Shown here: piece by piece, positions 7,807-16,363 of the stretch
How the letters are laid out: the number at the start of each line of letters is the position of its first letter
Numbering within the stretch: the stretch's first letter is position 1
The notes under the pieces: generated by a model
Told to the model about the DNA's origin: nothing
Seen by the model: only the letters and a program-made list of their open reading frames with translations
Database searches by the model: none
Position numbers and translations under genes: made by a program
DNA from: Methylorubrum populi
GTDB taxonomy: Bacteria > Pseudomonadota > Alphaproteobacteria > Rhizobiales > Beijerinckiaceae
Assembly: GCA_036946625.1 (NCBI GenBank)
Contig: JAQIIU010000002.1
Span: 372,001-436,000 of the forward strand
Length of the DNA stretch: 64,000 nt
Direction: 5' to 3'

Positions 7807-9351
7807 GTGATCTGGCAGGAGATGGGCGACGATCCGATGCACGTCATGATGCGCCAGATCATGGCGCTGTTCGACGAGTACCAGTCGAAGGAGAACGCCA
7901 AGCACGTCCTGCGCGCGCTGAAGGAGAACGCCCGGCAGGGCTTCTGGAACGGCTCGCTGCCGCCGATCGGCTACTGGGTCGTTGCGGCCGAGCAGCGCGG
8001 TGCCAAGACCAAGAAGAAGCTGGAGATCGATCCGCTCCACGCCGACACGATCCGCCTGATCTACCGCCTCGCGCTCGGCGCCGAGGCGGACCACAGCCAG
8101 ATGGGCGTCAAGGCGATCGTCAAGCACCTGAACGCCCGCGGCATCTTTACCCGAGATGGCGGGCGCTGGGGCATCGGCCAGGTCCACCGCATCCTGACGC
8201 GCCGCACCTATATCGGCGAACACGAGTTTAACCGCCGCACCAAGACCAAGGAGAAGAAGCCCGACGCCGAGGTCGTGACGGTGGAGGTGCCGCCGCTGAT
8301 CGAACGTGCGACGTTCGACGCGGTGCAGGCGTTGATGAAGGCGCGCAACCAGAAGACCGCGCTGCCGCACCGCGTCGTGCTCGGCCCGACCCTGCTCACC
8401 GGCATCTGCTTCTGCGGCAATTGCGGGGGCGCGATGACCATCCGCACAGGCAAGGGCGGCCGCTACCGCTACTATGCCTGCTCGATCAAGGCACGGCAGG
8501 GCGAGACCGGCTGCAAGGGCCGGGCGATCCCGATGGACAAGCTTGACCATCTCGTCGCCGGCCATATCGAGGATCGGCTGCTCGACCCCGAGCGGCTGGA
8601 GGAACTGCTGGAAACCATCCTCGGTCGCCGCGAGGAGCAGTCCGAGCGCCGCCGCGTCCACATCGCCGAGCTGAACCGCCGTGCCACCGAATCGGAGCTG
8701 CGCCTGAAGCGCCTCTACGATGCGATCGAGGCGGGCGTCGCCGACCTCGACGACCCGGCGCTGAAGGAGCGGATCGCCGGCCTCAAGGTCATCCGCGACC
8801 AGTCGCGCGTCGACGCCGACCGGGCGCAGGCGATGCTGGAGAGCACCGGCGAGCGGGCGATCACGCCGGAAATGGTCGGGCGCCTGTCACAGGCCGCGCG
8901 CGAGCGGATGCGGCTCGACGGGGGCGGCTATCGGCGGGATCACCTGCGCGCGCTCGCCCAGCGCGTCGAGGTCGGCGACGACGAGGTCCGCATCATGGGA
9001 TCGAAGAGCGACCTGCTCAGGACGCTCGTGGCTGCGCAGGGAGGGAAATCGGCGGCGATCGGCGTGCCCGCTCGGGTACTGAAGTGGCGGAAGAGGTGGG
9101 ATTCGAACCCACGGTGGAGTTGCCCCCACGGCGGTTTTCAAGACCGCTGCCTTCAACCACTCGGCCACCCTTCCATGCCGTCTCGGGCCCGCGCGAACGA
9201 GGCGCGGCCTGCGACAGGGTTCTGTCTATGGCCGCGCGGGGATCGGCGTCAACGCTCAACCCGCCGCGGGGGCGGCGGGCGATCTCACCCCTCGCGGGTA
9301 ATCGCTCCTCGGCTGACGCGTCGCAGGCTCAGGCTGCCCGCAGGCGGGTGA
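7807..9351 (+). pseudogene. 5'-truncated large serine recombinase whose frame runs through tRNA-Ser
   Basis: The protein starts just past where the resolvase catalytic domain would end: GDDPMHVMMRQIMALFDEYQ is the long connecting helix. The recombinase domain follows (ENARQGFWNGSLPPIGYWVV), then the zinc ribbon (CFCGNCGGAM ... YYACSIKARQGETGCKGR) and a coiled coil. The N-terminal 130 or so residues with the catalytic serine are missing, so it cannot cut DNA. The natural C-terminus in relatives is near PKWR; here it is PARVLKWRKRWDSNPR, encoded partly by the antisense of the tRNA-Ser 3' end. The rest to 9351 is antisense tRNA and opgH tail and is not a real domain. This places the attachment core at the tRNA. 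Confidence 0.88.
9085..9174 (-). tRNA. tRNA-Ser(UGA)
   Basis: On the minus strand the gene starts GGAAGGGTGGCCGAGTGG and ends with encoded CCA. Acceptor arms GGAAGGG/CTCTTCC pair, the anticodon arm is GCGGT-CTTGAAA-ACCGC giving anticodon TGA, a long variable arm typical of tRNA-Ser is present, and the T arm contains GGTTCGAATCC. The island to its left borders the 3' end, a classic integration site; the tRNA itself is intact. Confidence 0.97.
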
Positions 9352-11542
9352 GCTGGTCGAGAAGGGCGCGGTCGTGGAGCAGGGCGAAGCATTCCTTCGG
9401 GGCAAGCCACGCTTGCGCTTCGGCCAAGGTCTCTGCCTCCACGATCTTGGCGCGGGCGAGCGTATGGTCGGTGTCGATGCGTCCGCGGGGGCGGGGTGTG
9501 CCCTCGGGCAGCATCGCCGCGTGGGTGTGGGCGAGGTCTGCGTCGGCGTGGAGCGCGGCGAGCGCGTCCGTGTCGTCGAAGCCGCGGGCGGCGTTGCGGC
9601 GGGCGAGCTCGCCCGCGCGCAGCGCGATGGCCGGCGGGGCCTGCTCCTCGGGCGTCACCAGCAGGCCGCGGGCCTTCAGGGCGAGGCCGAGCGCCAGTTG
9701 GCCGCTGGCCCAGGAGAGCGGGATCGCCAGGACGAGGCCGAGGATCGTCGGGGACATCCACAGGAACAGGGAGGTGGCGATGGCGAAGGCCGCGATGCCC
9801 GTGACGAGGCCGAGACCCGTGTGCCAGCGGTGGCGGCGCATGATGGCCGAGAGGGGGATCGAGCCGTCGTCGCGCCGCTGCGGGTTCCAGCCGGTGTCGC
9901 GCCCGGCCAGGATCTGGAACACCGAGCCCGACTGGACCAGCATCGCGATCGGCGCGATCAGCGCCGAGAGCAGGATCTCGATCAGGAAGGACAGCGTCAG
10001 CCGCCCGGCCCCGCCGCTCGCCCGCCGGGTATCGCCGTCCAGAAGTGCGAGGATCAATCCCAAAAACTTCGGGGCGAGCAGGATGCCCATGGTCAACGCG
10101 AACAGTTGGAGCGCGCGCACCGGATCGAAGCGCGGCCAGACCGGGTAGAGGCCGAACTCGGCGGAAAAATATTCCGGGCGCACCCAGGCGGTCTGCAGCA
10201 CGATGACGATGCCGATCACGAGCTGGGCGAGCCAGAGCGGTGAGGCGACGTAGCCGGCGATGCCCGTGGCGAAGTGCTGGCGCGAGGCGGCCGCCAGCCC
10301 CGCCGCGCTGATGACGCGGGCGTGCTGGAGGTTGCCCTGCGCCCAGCGCCGGTCGCGCACGGCGAGATCGATCAGCGAGGGCGGGCTCTCCTCGTAGGAG
10401 CCCTCCAGCCGCGGCAGCATGGTCACGCCCCAGCCGGCGCGGCGGATCAGCGCCGCCTCGACGAAGTCGTGGCTGAGGATGTGGCCGCCGAAGGGCGGGC
10501 GGCCCTTCAGGTCCGGCAGGCCGGCGGCCTCGGCGAAGGCCCGCATCCGGATGATGGCGTTGTGGCCCCAGTAATTGCCGTCGCGGCCCGACCAGACCGA
10601 GAGGCCGGTGGCGATCACCGGCCCGTAGATGCGCGCGGCGAATTGCTGGAGGCGGGCGAACAGGGTGTTGCGGTTGATGATGAGCGGCAGGCTCTGGATG
10701 ATGCCGGCCCGAGGGTCCGCCTCCATCGCGGCGGCGAGCCGGACGATGCAGCCGCCGGTGAGCAGACTGTCGGCGTCGAGCACCAGCATGTGGTCGTAGG
10801 CGGCGCCCCAGCCAGTGACGAAGTCGGCGATGTTGCCGGCCTTGCGGTGGTGGTTCTTTTCGCGGTGGCGGTAGTGGAGGCGGGCTCCGGGGCCGAGCTC
10901 TTCGCGCAAGGACAGGAAGGCGCGCTCCTCGGCGATCCAGGCGTCTCCTTGCGTCGAATCGGACAGCACGAACCAGTCGAAATGAGCGCCCAGGCCCGTG
11001 GCCGCGACGGCCTCGTGCATCGCCTGGAGCCCGGCGAAGACCCGGGCGCTGCCCTCGTTGTAGACGGGCATGACGATGGCGGTGCGGGTGGCGAGCCTCG
11101 CCGGAAGCGGTGCCGGCCGCTCGCGCCGCAGCAGGGTCGCGAAGCCGAGGAGCGCGGCGGTGAAGGCGAGCGCGATCCAGGAGAAGTTCAGGACGAACAG
11201 CACCAGCAGCACGTATTGCAGCCACGTCGCGCCGCCGGAGACCGAGATCACCTCGTACATCTGCACCGCGCCGTAGGCGGTGAGCGCGGCCGCGCCCCCG
11301 AACACGAACAGCCGCGCGAGCAGAGGCCCGCCGCCGCCGTCGCGCGCGGTGGCGGGTATCCGGTGCAGGTCCTGCACCGGCATCGCCAGGGGAGCCCGCG
11401 GCGGCATGGATCGGCGGTCCACGCCCTCGCTGCCCTCTTGCCGGACTCCCTGCCCGACGCCCTGGCCGACCGGACCCGGGCGGTCGGTGACGGGGACCGG
11501 GCCGAGGGTGGGGTCGGCGGCGATGTCGGCGGTCTCGGGCAT
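9329..11542 (-). CDS. opgH: Glucans biosynthesis glucosyltransferase OpgH
   Basis: OpgH is an inner-membrane GT2-family enzyme that builds the beta-1,2-glucan backbone of osmoregulated periplasmic glucans from UDP-glucose. The 737-residue protein has two N-terminal membrane helices (about residues 85-150) and a cytoplasmic glycosyltransferase domain with TAIVMPVYNEGSARVFAGL, WFVLSDSTQ and LDADSLLTGG. Processive-enzyme motifs RDGNYWGHNAIIR and RRWAQGNLQH follow, then several C-terminal helices. It lies 23 bp downstream of opgG on the same strand, forming the usual opgGH operon. The ATG at 11542 is the natural start; a much longer open frame upstream of it is antisense coincidence. Confidence 0.95.
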   Translation of the reverse strand: MPETADIAADPTLGPVPVTDRPGPVGQGVGQGVRQEGSEGVDRRSMPPRAPLAMPVQDLHRIPATARDGGGGPLLARLFVFGGAAALTAYGAVQMYEVISVSGGATWLQYVLLVLFVLNFSWIALAFTAALLGFATLLRRERPAPLPARLATRTAIVMPVYNEGSARVFAGLQAMHEAVAATGLGAHFDWFVLSDSTQGDAWIAEERAFLSLREELGPGARLHYRHREKNHHRKAGNIADFVTGWGAAYDHMLVLDADSLLTGGCIVRLAAAMEADPRAGIIQSLPLIINRNTLFARLQQFAARIYGPVIATGLSVWSGRDGNYWGHNAIIRMRAFAEAAGLPDLKGRPPFGGHILSHDFVEAALIRRAGWGVTMLPRLEGSYEESPPSLIDLAVRDRRWAQGNLQHARVISAAGLAAASRQHFATGIAGYVASPLWLAQLVIGIVIVLQTAWVRPEYFSAEFGLYPVWPRFDPVRALQLFALTMGILLAPKFLGLILALLDGDTRRASGGAGRLTLSFLIEILLSALIAPIAMLVQSGSVFQILAGRDTGWNPQRRDDGSIPLSAIMRRHRWHTGLGLVTGIAAFAIATSLFLWMSPTILGLVLAIPLSWASGQLALGLALKARGLLVTPEEQAPPAIALRAGELARRNAARGFDDTDALAALHADADLAHTHAAMLPEGTPRPRGRIDTDHTLARAKIVEAETLAEAQAWLAPKECFALLHDRALLDQLTRLRAA

Positions 11543-11565
11543 CGGCGCTCCGGCGGGGAAAAGAG

Positions 11566-13188
11566 TCACGGGGTCCAGCGGTAGAGCCACGTTTCCGTGA
11601 CCTGCCGCCCGCCGGTCTTGAGGGCGAGGCGCAGCTCGCACGCCCGCTCGCTGCCCGGATCGAGTTCGAAGGCGACGCGCACGGTGCGGGCCTGCGGGTG
11701 GGCGATCCAGCGGGTCGCGCCCTCCACGATCCGGCCTGGGCTGGCGATCAGCACGGTGTCGAGGGAGGCGACGGCACCTTCGGGCGTGAACAGGGGGTCG
11801 CCCGTGAAATCGACCAGGAACAGGCGCCGCGGATGGGTGCCGCCGCGCCCGCTGCGGGTCGCGGTGACCCGCGCGAGCGGCCCGACGGGCGGCTCGCCGC
11901 CCCAGCTCTGGCGGTAGTCGAGCCGAATCTCGCGGCCCGCCGGCAGGTTCGCCTTCGGTCGCCAGTAGACGATGACGTTCTCGTTGACCTCGGCGTCGCT
12001 CGGGATTTCGAGGAGGGTGACGGCGCCCTCCCCCCACAACCCCTCCGCGCCTGCGGCCTCGCCCGGCTCGACCCAGAGCGAGGGCGAGCGCTCCCAGGGA
12101 TGCCCGTCGTCCTCGAAGGTCGAGAACGCACGGTCCCGCTGCGTCAGCCCGAACCCCTTCGGAGCGTCGTCGACGAAGCTCGAGATCTGCAGCGTCTCCG
12201 GGTTGCGCACCGGGCGCCAGATCGTCTCGCCGCCGCCGTTGCGGATCTGCAGGCCGCCCGCGGCGTAGACCGCGGCGCGGGCGTCGTCCGCCCCGCGCCG
12301 GTCGTGCGGGCCGAACAGGAACGGCGCCTGCATGCCGCCCAGGCCCAGATGGTCGATGCCCTTGCGGGTGACCAGGGTTGCGGTGACCGCGGCGGTCGAG
12401 GTCGCGCCGGGGCGCAGTTCCAGGCGCAGGGCGGCGGCGAGCGAATCGGAATCGATCAAGGCGTGGATCACGAGGGGGTCGTCGGGTGCGGCCGGGCGCT
12501 CCACGAACAGGGCGCGCCAGCGCGGAAATTCCTCGCCCCGCGGGTCGGCCGGGCGCAGCATCAGGGCGCGGCCGTCGACGCCGAACGCCTGGCCCTTTCC
12601 GACCATCCGGTAGAAGCAGGCGCCCTGGAACACCGCGAAGTCCTGATGCTCCTCGCCGAAGCGGGCGCGGATGCGCAGGCCGGAGAAGCCCGGCTCCCGG
12701 TCGGTCTCGGGCAGGGCCGCCATGCCCGCATCCGTGCCCCCCTCGTAGCGCGTTCGATCGTAGGTCACGGGGCGGACCACGCCGTTCTCGACGAGGAACA
12801 GGGCGACGCGGTCGGTGTAGTAGAAGCCGCGCACCAGCGGTTCGAGGGCGAAGCCGTGCGGCTCGCCGCCCCAGATCAGCCCTTCGGGACGGATGCGGAT
12901 TGCCTCGTACTGCTCCCGCGACAGGTTCTTCAGAGCGTCGGGCACGTCGTTCGTGGCCTGCGCCGCGAACGGCCGGTTGCCGAGTGCACGGGCGAGATCG
13001 GGCACGGTGGCGCCGGAGAAGGGCGAGCCCGCGGCGGGGAGCGCCAGCGGCGCGGTCTGGGCTCCCGCCCCGCCGGGCAGGAGGGTCAGGGCCGCGCCCG
13101 CCGCGGCCCCTCCGATCAGCCGGCGACGGTCGAGGCGACGGTCGAGGAACCACGCATCGCGGGTCGAAGGATCGGTCGGATGCGTCAT
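11566..13188 (-). CDS. opgG: Periplasmic glucan biosynthesis protein OpgG/OpgD
   Basis: This 540-residue exported protein is required for osmoregulated periplasmic glucan synthesis, acting after OpgH. The N-terminus carries a twin-arginine signal (DRRRLIGGAAAGAALTLLPG, then GAGA and QTA), more typical of the OpgD branch, followed by a beta-sandwich domain with VRGFYYTDRVALFLVENG, GKGQAFGVDGRALML and WRPKANLPAG, and an Ig-like C-terminal part ending VTETWLYRWTP. The ATG at 13188 has GGCGAGGG just upstream and is preferred over a TTG 48 bases further up. It starts the two-gene operon with opgH. Confidence 0.93.
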   Translation of the reverse strand: MTHPTDPSTRDAWFLDRRLDRRRLIGGAAAGAALTLLPGGAGAQTAPLALPAAGSPFSGATVPDLARALGNRPFAAQATNDVPDALKNLSREQYEAIRIRPEGLIWGGEPHGFALEPLVRGFYYTDRVALFLVENGVVRPVTYDRTRYEGGTDAGMAALPETDREPGFSGLRIRARFGEEHQDFAVFQGACFYRMVGKGQAFGVDGRALMLRPADPRGEEFPRWRALFVERPAAPDDPLVIHALIDSDSLAAALRLELRPGATSTAAVTATLVTRKGIDHLGLGGMQAPFLFGPHDRRGADDARAAVYAAGGLQIRNGGGETIWRPVRNPETLQISSFVDDAPKGFGLTQRDRAFSTFEDDGHPWERSPSLWVEPGEAAGAEGLWGEGAVTLLEIPSDAEVNENVIVYWRPKANLPAGREIRLDYRQSWGGEPPVGPLARVTATRSGRGGTHPRRLFLVDFTGDPLFTPEGAVASLDTVLIASPGRIVEGATRWIAHPQARTVRVAFELDPGSERACELRLALKTGGRQVTETWLYRWTP

Positions 13189-13471
13189 GCCCTCGCCGGT
13201 TCCCGGGGTGAAGAACGGTCGCAGATAGGATCTCAACGCCTGAACCGGACGTTAAGGTTGCCGGCTTTGCCCGGTCGTCGCAGCGTATCGGCCGCGGCTT
13301 CCGGACGACCGTGCCGCGTGACGGCGGCACCGAGCCCCGGTCACCGAAGGCCCGTGGACCTTCCGGGGCCGGCCGGCGTAAGAGGCTCGGATCTCGTACG
13401 CCGCGTCGGCGGTGCCCGCCGTCTCGCGTCCCGCGAGCCTCCTGTCCAGCCTTGAGCCGACGATTCTGGCG

Positions 13472-14641
13472 ATGATTGTCACGCAGATCACCCATCACGA
13501 CCTCGACGGCTACGGCGCCTCGACCGTTGCCGCCGCCTTCGCGGCCGTGTCGCGGGTGGTGCACGTCGCCCGCTATTCCGATGTCGGCCCGGTGGTGGAG
13601 GACGAACTGAAGCGCCTTCGCGGCGCATCCGCCTCCGAGACGCTGCTGATGACCGATCTCGGGCTGGAGGAACCGACCATCGCCTTCCTGCGCCGCTTCG
13701 CCGCGATGAACCGTGGCCGGTCGGAGGGCGCGCGCCACCGCCTCGTGGTGCTCGACCACCACGCCTCCTCGATCGATCAGCTCAAGCGCCAGAACCTGGA
13801 GCCCGGGCCCGATCCCGAGCGTGCGGGGCTGCTGCGGACGGATCTGGGCGATCCGGAGGTGTTCGTGCTGATCGACGAGGCGCATTGCGCCACGCGCATC
13901 GCCTACGACCAGCGCGCCCTCTACGCCCCCGAGCCGCAGGTGCCCGGCGAGACGGCGGCGGCGGACCTCGCCGCGCTGATCGAGGCGGTCGAGGCGCTCG
14001 ACCTGTGGAAGAAAGGCGAACCGAGCTTCGCCGGCGGTCTCGCCCTCGACGAGCTGTTCTGGGACAGCGTCTCGACCCTGGTGCCGATGGGCCACCCCTG
14101 GCACGACCGCTTCGTCTCGGACCTGCTGATGGCGGCGGCGGGCCTGCTGCGGGCGGGCGCTACCCCGGCGGAGCTGGAGCGCCGCTCGGGCGAACTCCGC
14201 GCCGGCCTCGTCGACGGCCTCCTCGCCGGGGAGGCGGGCGACGATCCGACGCTGACCGCGCGCCAGCGGCTGGCCCGGGCGCTTGCCCGCTCGGACGCGC
14301 TGTTCCATCCCCTCTCGGACGGCACGCTGCTGTCCTTCGGCCTCGATTCCGGTACCTTCCAGCGGGTCTCCGACCAAGTGATGGAGGCGGGCCGGGCCAA
14401 GCGGGTCGTCAACGTGCAGCGGGCGGGCACGCTCTCGTTCCGCTCCATCGACGGCACGGCACTCGACGGTGCCCGCGCCTTCCGCGGCGGCGGCCACCGC
14501 GACGCGGCCGGCGGCAAGCTGCCGAACGGGAATGCCCACTCCCGGGAGGACGCGGTCGCGCAGGTCGAGCCGGTGCTCAACCCCCCGCCCCCGGACCTTT
14601 CGGCCAGCCCGTTCGCCGCGCTGAAGAACTGGAAGGGATGA
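13472..14641 (+). CDS. DHH-family phosphoesterase (NrnB/oligoribonuclease-like)
   Basis: This 389-residue cytoplasmic phosphoesterase of the DHH/DHHA1 superfamily has, in order, THHDLDGYGAS (metal-binding start, residue about 6), LLMTDLGL, VVLDHHAS (the DHH-like motif near residue 95) and a C-terminal DHHA1 motif FRGGGHRDAAGGKL. Members degrade short RNA or DNA oligonucleotides or cyclic dinucleotides using Mn2+. The substrate cannot be assigned from sequence; the NrnB type is the closest match by memory. The ATG at 13472 precedes the conserved HHDLDG motif; the frame extends upstream without conserved sequence. It is divergent from opgG. Confidence 0.82.
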   Translation: MIVTQITHHDLDGYGASTVAAAFAAVSRVVHVARYSDVGPVVEDELKRLRGASASETLLMTDLGLEEPTIAFLRRFAAMNRGRSEGARHRLVVLDHHASSIDQLKRQNLEPGPDPERAGLLRTDLGDPEVFVLIDEAHCATRIAYDQRALYAPEPQVPGETAAADLAALIEAVEALDLWKKGEPSFAGGLALDELFWDSVSTLVPMGHPWHDRFVSDLLMAAAGLLRAGATPAELERRSGELRAGLVDGLLAGEAGDDPTLTARQRLARALARSDALFHPLSDGTLLSFGLDSGTFQRVSDQVMEAGRAKRVVNVQRAGTLSFRSIDGTALDGARAFRGGGHRDAAGGKLPNGNAHSREDAVAQVEPVLNPPPPDLSASPFAALKNWKG

Positions 14642-14715
14642 CCGCTTGGTCCCTTTCGGCGGCGTCGTGGTGCTGCGCCTGTCGGCTCGCGATACGGCGT
14701 GGGTCTCCCTCTCCG

Positions 14716-14806
14716 TCATTGCGAGGCTCGGCGCGAGCAATCCAAGTCGCAGTCATGACCGGAAAGGTCGCGCGGTCGGATCACTTCGCTCACGCTCGCG
14801 AGGGCT
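14716..14806. repeat. Degenerate dispersed palindromic repeat
   Basis: CGTCATTGCGAGG and GCGAGCAATCC at 14716-14743, followed by TCACTTCGCTCACGCTCGCGAGG, are a degraded version of the palindromic unit seen cleanly at 51188-51288. It is non-coding and directly precedes a full 170-bp repeat. Confidence 0.5.
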
Positions 14807-14832
14807 GGTGAGCGGATCGACCGCGAACCGTC

Positions 14833-15002
14833 TCATACCGTTTCCGCTTGATCGCTTCGGGTTTCGCCCCCCTCCGTCCTCGCGAGCGGCCGCGAAGCGA
14901 TCCAGGGCGCGACAGGTCCGGAAAGGGCGCGCCCTGGATCGCCACGGCTTCGCCTCGCGATGACGCAGGAGAGGCCGAAGTCATCAACCGGATATCGTAT
15001 CA
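14833..15002 (+). repeat. 170-bp dispersed MITE-like repeat, copy A
   Basis: This is one of two full copies of exactly 170 bp; the other, inverted, is at 54738-54907. The left end reads TCATACCGTTTCCGCTTGAT, the right end on the opposite strand TGATACGATATCCGG, an imperfect terminal inverted repeat. The interior contains GATCCAGGGCGCG and GGAAAGGGCGCGCCCTGGAT. The right-hand TGA is the stop codon of the small minus-strand gene at 15000. No coding capacity is seen. Confidence 0.75.
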
Positions 15003-15224
15003 GATCCCCAGATCGAACGGCAGTTCGAACAGCGTCGCGTGATCGACGTAGCTGACGCGCAGGGTGTGCTCGCGGGCGCCGTTCGGCAGGGTGTCGGCCT
15101 CGCGCAAGGTCCGGATCATGTCGCGGGCGGCGCGGAAGGCCATGCCGCAATCGGGGCAGTCGCGGGTTTCCGTCCGGCCGACGATGCGGCCGTTCCGGCA
15201 CAGCTCGAAATGGAAGAGGGGCAT
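15000..15224 (-). CDS. Small conserved hypothetical protein (DUF6894-like)
   Basis: This 74-residue soluble protein starts MPLFHFELCRNGRIVGRTET, followed by CPDCGMAF and a helix AARDMIRTLREADTL. The N-terminal beta-strand pattern resembles the DUF6894 proteins common in Methylobacterium and Bradyrhizobium, whose function is unknown. A CxxC pair (DCPDCG) could bind metal. The stop TGA is provided by the end of the adjacent 170-bp repeat, so the C-terminus may have been altered by its insertion. Confidence 0.6.
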   Translation of the reverse strand: MPLFHFELCRNGRIVGRTETRDCPDCGMAFRAARDMIRTLREADTLPNGAREHTLRVSYVDHATLFELPFDLGI

Positions 15225-15293
15225 CCGGCGCCGATCTCAGAGCAGGGTTCGGATCCGCTCGTGCAAGCCCTGCGCCGTGATGATGAACGCAAT

Positions 15294-15363
15294 CCAGACG
15301 CGATTTGCCAGACGCGATTTGCCAGACGCGATTTGCCAGACGCGATTTGCCAGACGCGATTTG
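15294..15363. repeat. Five-copy 14-bp tandem repeat
   Basis: CCAGACGCGATTTG is repeated exactly five times head to tail (starts 15294, 15308, 15322, 15336, 15350). Fourteen is not a multiple of three, so copy-number change would shift any frame, and no convincing gene covers it. It lies in the 350-bp gap between the hypothetical gene at 15224 and the secreted protein at 15579, within a locally AT-rich stretch. It is a likely variable-number locus. Confidence 0.9.
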
Positions 15364-15578
15364 GGGGCCGGCCAGGGCGGCTCGGGCTGTCGGCCCAAAC
15401 GGTGTCTTCGCCTGCGCGCGCATGGATTTTTAGATGAGACCGGGATCAATCGGCATGATCGTCATACGAATTTGCAATTTTATGGAAATATAAGAAACTG
15501 TCCTTCCAAATTTCATGAATGAATTGAACATGATCTTCCGCAGGAGGTTTCATCCGCACCTTCGAGACGGAGAAACAC

Positions 15579-15845
15579 ATGCGAATCCCAGCGATGCGAA
15601 TCCCGGCGATGATTGCGGCAACGACGCTGTTCGCGGCGTTGTCAGGGCCTGCCTTCGCGCAAGGCACGTCCGGGGGGACTACCACGATGCCGCAGAACAG
15701 CGCGTCGCCCGCCAAGGAGGCCGACAAGATGAAGGCGGGCGACACGGCCGGTTCGGCCCCCAACTCCTCCAATCCCGGGACCAGTGCCGGTTCCGACGGC
15801 AACAAGACCCAGGACTCGCGCACGATGAAGAACAAGGAGCGCTGA
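15579..15845 (+). CDS. Small secreted hypothetical protein
   Basis: This 88-residue protein has a signal peptide (MIAATTLFAALSGPAFA, cleavage before QGTSGG) and a mature part that is low-complexity and hydrophilic, rich in Ser, Thr, Gly, Asn and Lys. Similar small exported proteins are abundant in Methylobacterium; function unknown. GGAG precedes the first ATG by six bases. The start is odd: ATGCGAATCCCAGCG is followed by a near-identical 15-base copy ATGCGAATCCCGGCG, giving MRIPAMRIPAM, so two or three in-frame starts are possible. Confidence 0.65.
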   Translation: MRIPAMRIPAMIAATTLFAALSGPAFAQGTSGGTTTMPQNSASPAKEADKMKAGDTAGSAPNSSNPGTSAGSDGNKTQDSRTMKNKER

Positions 15846-15922
15846 GCGGCTCCCGCGATCGACGGCACGGCGACGCCCGGATGCGAGGTCCGGGCGTTCG
15901 TCCGTCCGTTCGAACCAAAGAG

Positions 15923-15952
15923 AAAGCCCGCCGGCTCGCGCCGACGGGCTTT
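15923..15952. terminator. Bidirectional hairpin terminator
   Basis: AAAGCCCGCCGGC-TCGC-GCCGACGGGCTTT forms a 13-bp stem with one mismatch, flanked by A and T tracts on both strands. It lies 78 bp after the secreted-protein gene and downstream of the tiny minus-strand ORF at 16061, so it may terminate both. The rest of the 15846-16363 interval holds only that tiny ORF. Confidence 0.7.
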
Positions 15953-16060
15953 GCAGGGGGTCACGCTCTCGCGCGCGGTGGGAGCTGCTGCCCCGTCCTC
16001 GGACCGGCGGGGGAACTCGACCTGCCGCAGCGTCTCGGGGAGCCACCATCCCTGCCGATC

Positions 16061-16132
16061 CTAGTGGGGTGGCGTGTCCTGGTCCGCATCGGCGGTGCGG
16101 GCGGGGGAGCCGTTGATGCCGTGATGTCTCAT
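16061..16132 (-). CDS. Possible 23-residue peptide with very strong ribosome binding site
   Basis: ATG at 16132 is preceded by AAGGAGGT (16138-16145) at ideal spacing, one of the strongest Shine-Dalgarno sequences in the window. The frame encodes MRHHGINGSPARTADADQDT and PPH, then TAG. It has no signal peptide or membrane segment. It lies divergent from the flavin monooxygenase at 16364 and upstream of the hairpin at 15923. It could be a microprotein or a leader peptide; no homologue is recognised. Confidence 0.4.
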   Translation of the reverse strand: MRHHGINGSPARTADADQDTPPH

Positions 16133-16363
16133 GGCCGACCTCCTTGTCTCGGGACGGCGCGGCAAGCGCCGATGGGGAGAGGCTAGGACGCTTTGCCCGC
16201 CGCGCGCAAGCCCCCTGCGCATCGTCCCGAAAGCCGGGAACCACCTTATCGGGACGATGCTCGATCCTTGCGCCCGGGAACCCGGCGCACGATCTGACCG
16301 CATCGGAGGGGGAAAGCCGGTTTGCGTCCGCACGGGCGCAGAGCGAAGGTGCGCCGCGCCCCC

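Larger units (their letters stand above)
1..9084. mobile_element. Decayed integrative/conjugative island abutting tRNA-Ser(UGA)
   Basis: This segment holds an AlpA-type regulator, a Ti-type relaxase TraA, an oriT-like site, traC and traD, then an XRE regulator, an MFS pump, a LysR regulator and a large serine recombinase lacking its catalytic domain. The right boundary is the CCA end of tRNA-Ser(UGA) at 9085; beyond it the genes are core-like. The left end lies outside the window. Decay is shown by an amber codon in traA, a one-base deletion in the lysR gene, the truncated recombinase and the absence of traG and type IV secretion genes. The right boundary is inferred from gene content and the tRNA, because the matching attachment repeat is not visible here. 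Confidence 0.7.

Noticed and set aside
9190..9351. C-terminal domain of the recombinase beyond the tRNA
   Set aside because: This part is the antisense of tRNA-Ser leader and the opgH 3' region; it is a read-through tail and not a domain.
9329..14740. A single 1803-codon open frame on the minus strand
   Set aside because: Only the part from 11542 down encodes OpgH. The rest runs antisense or out of frame through opgG and the DHH gene, as expected for stop-poor GC-rich DNA.
15294..15363. Possible CRISPR array
   Set aside because: Units are contiguous 14-bp copies without spacers, so it is a simple tandem repeat.
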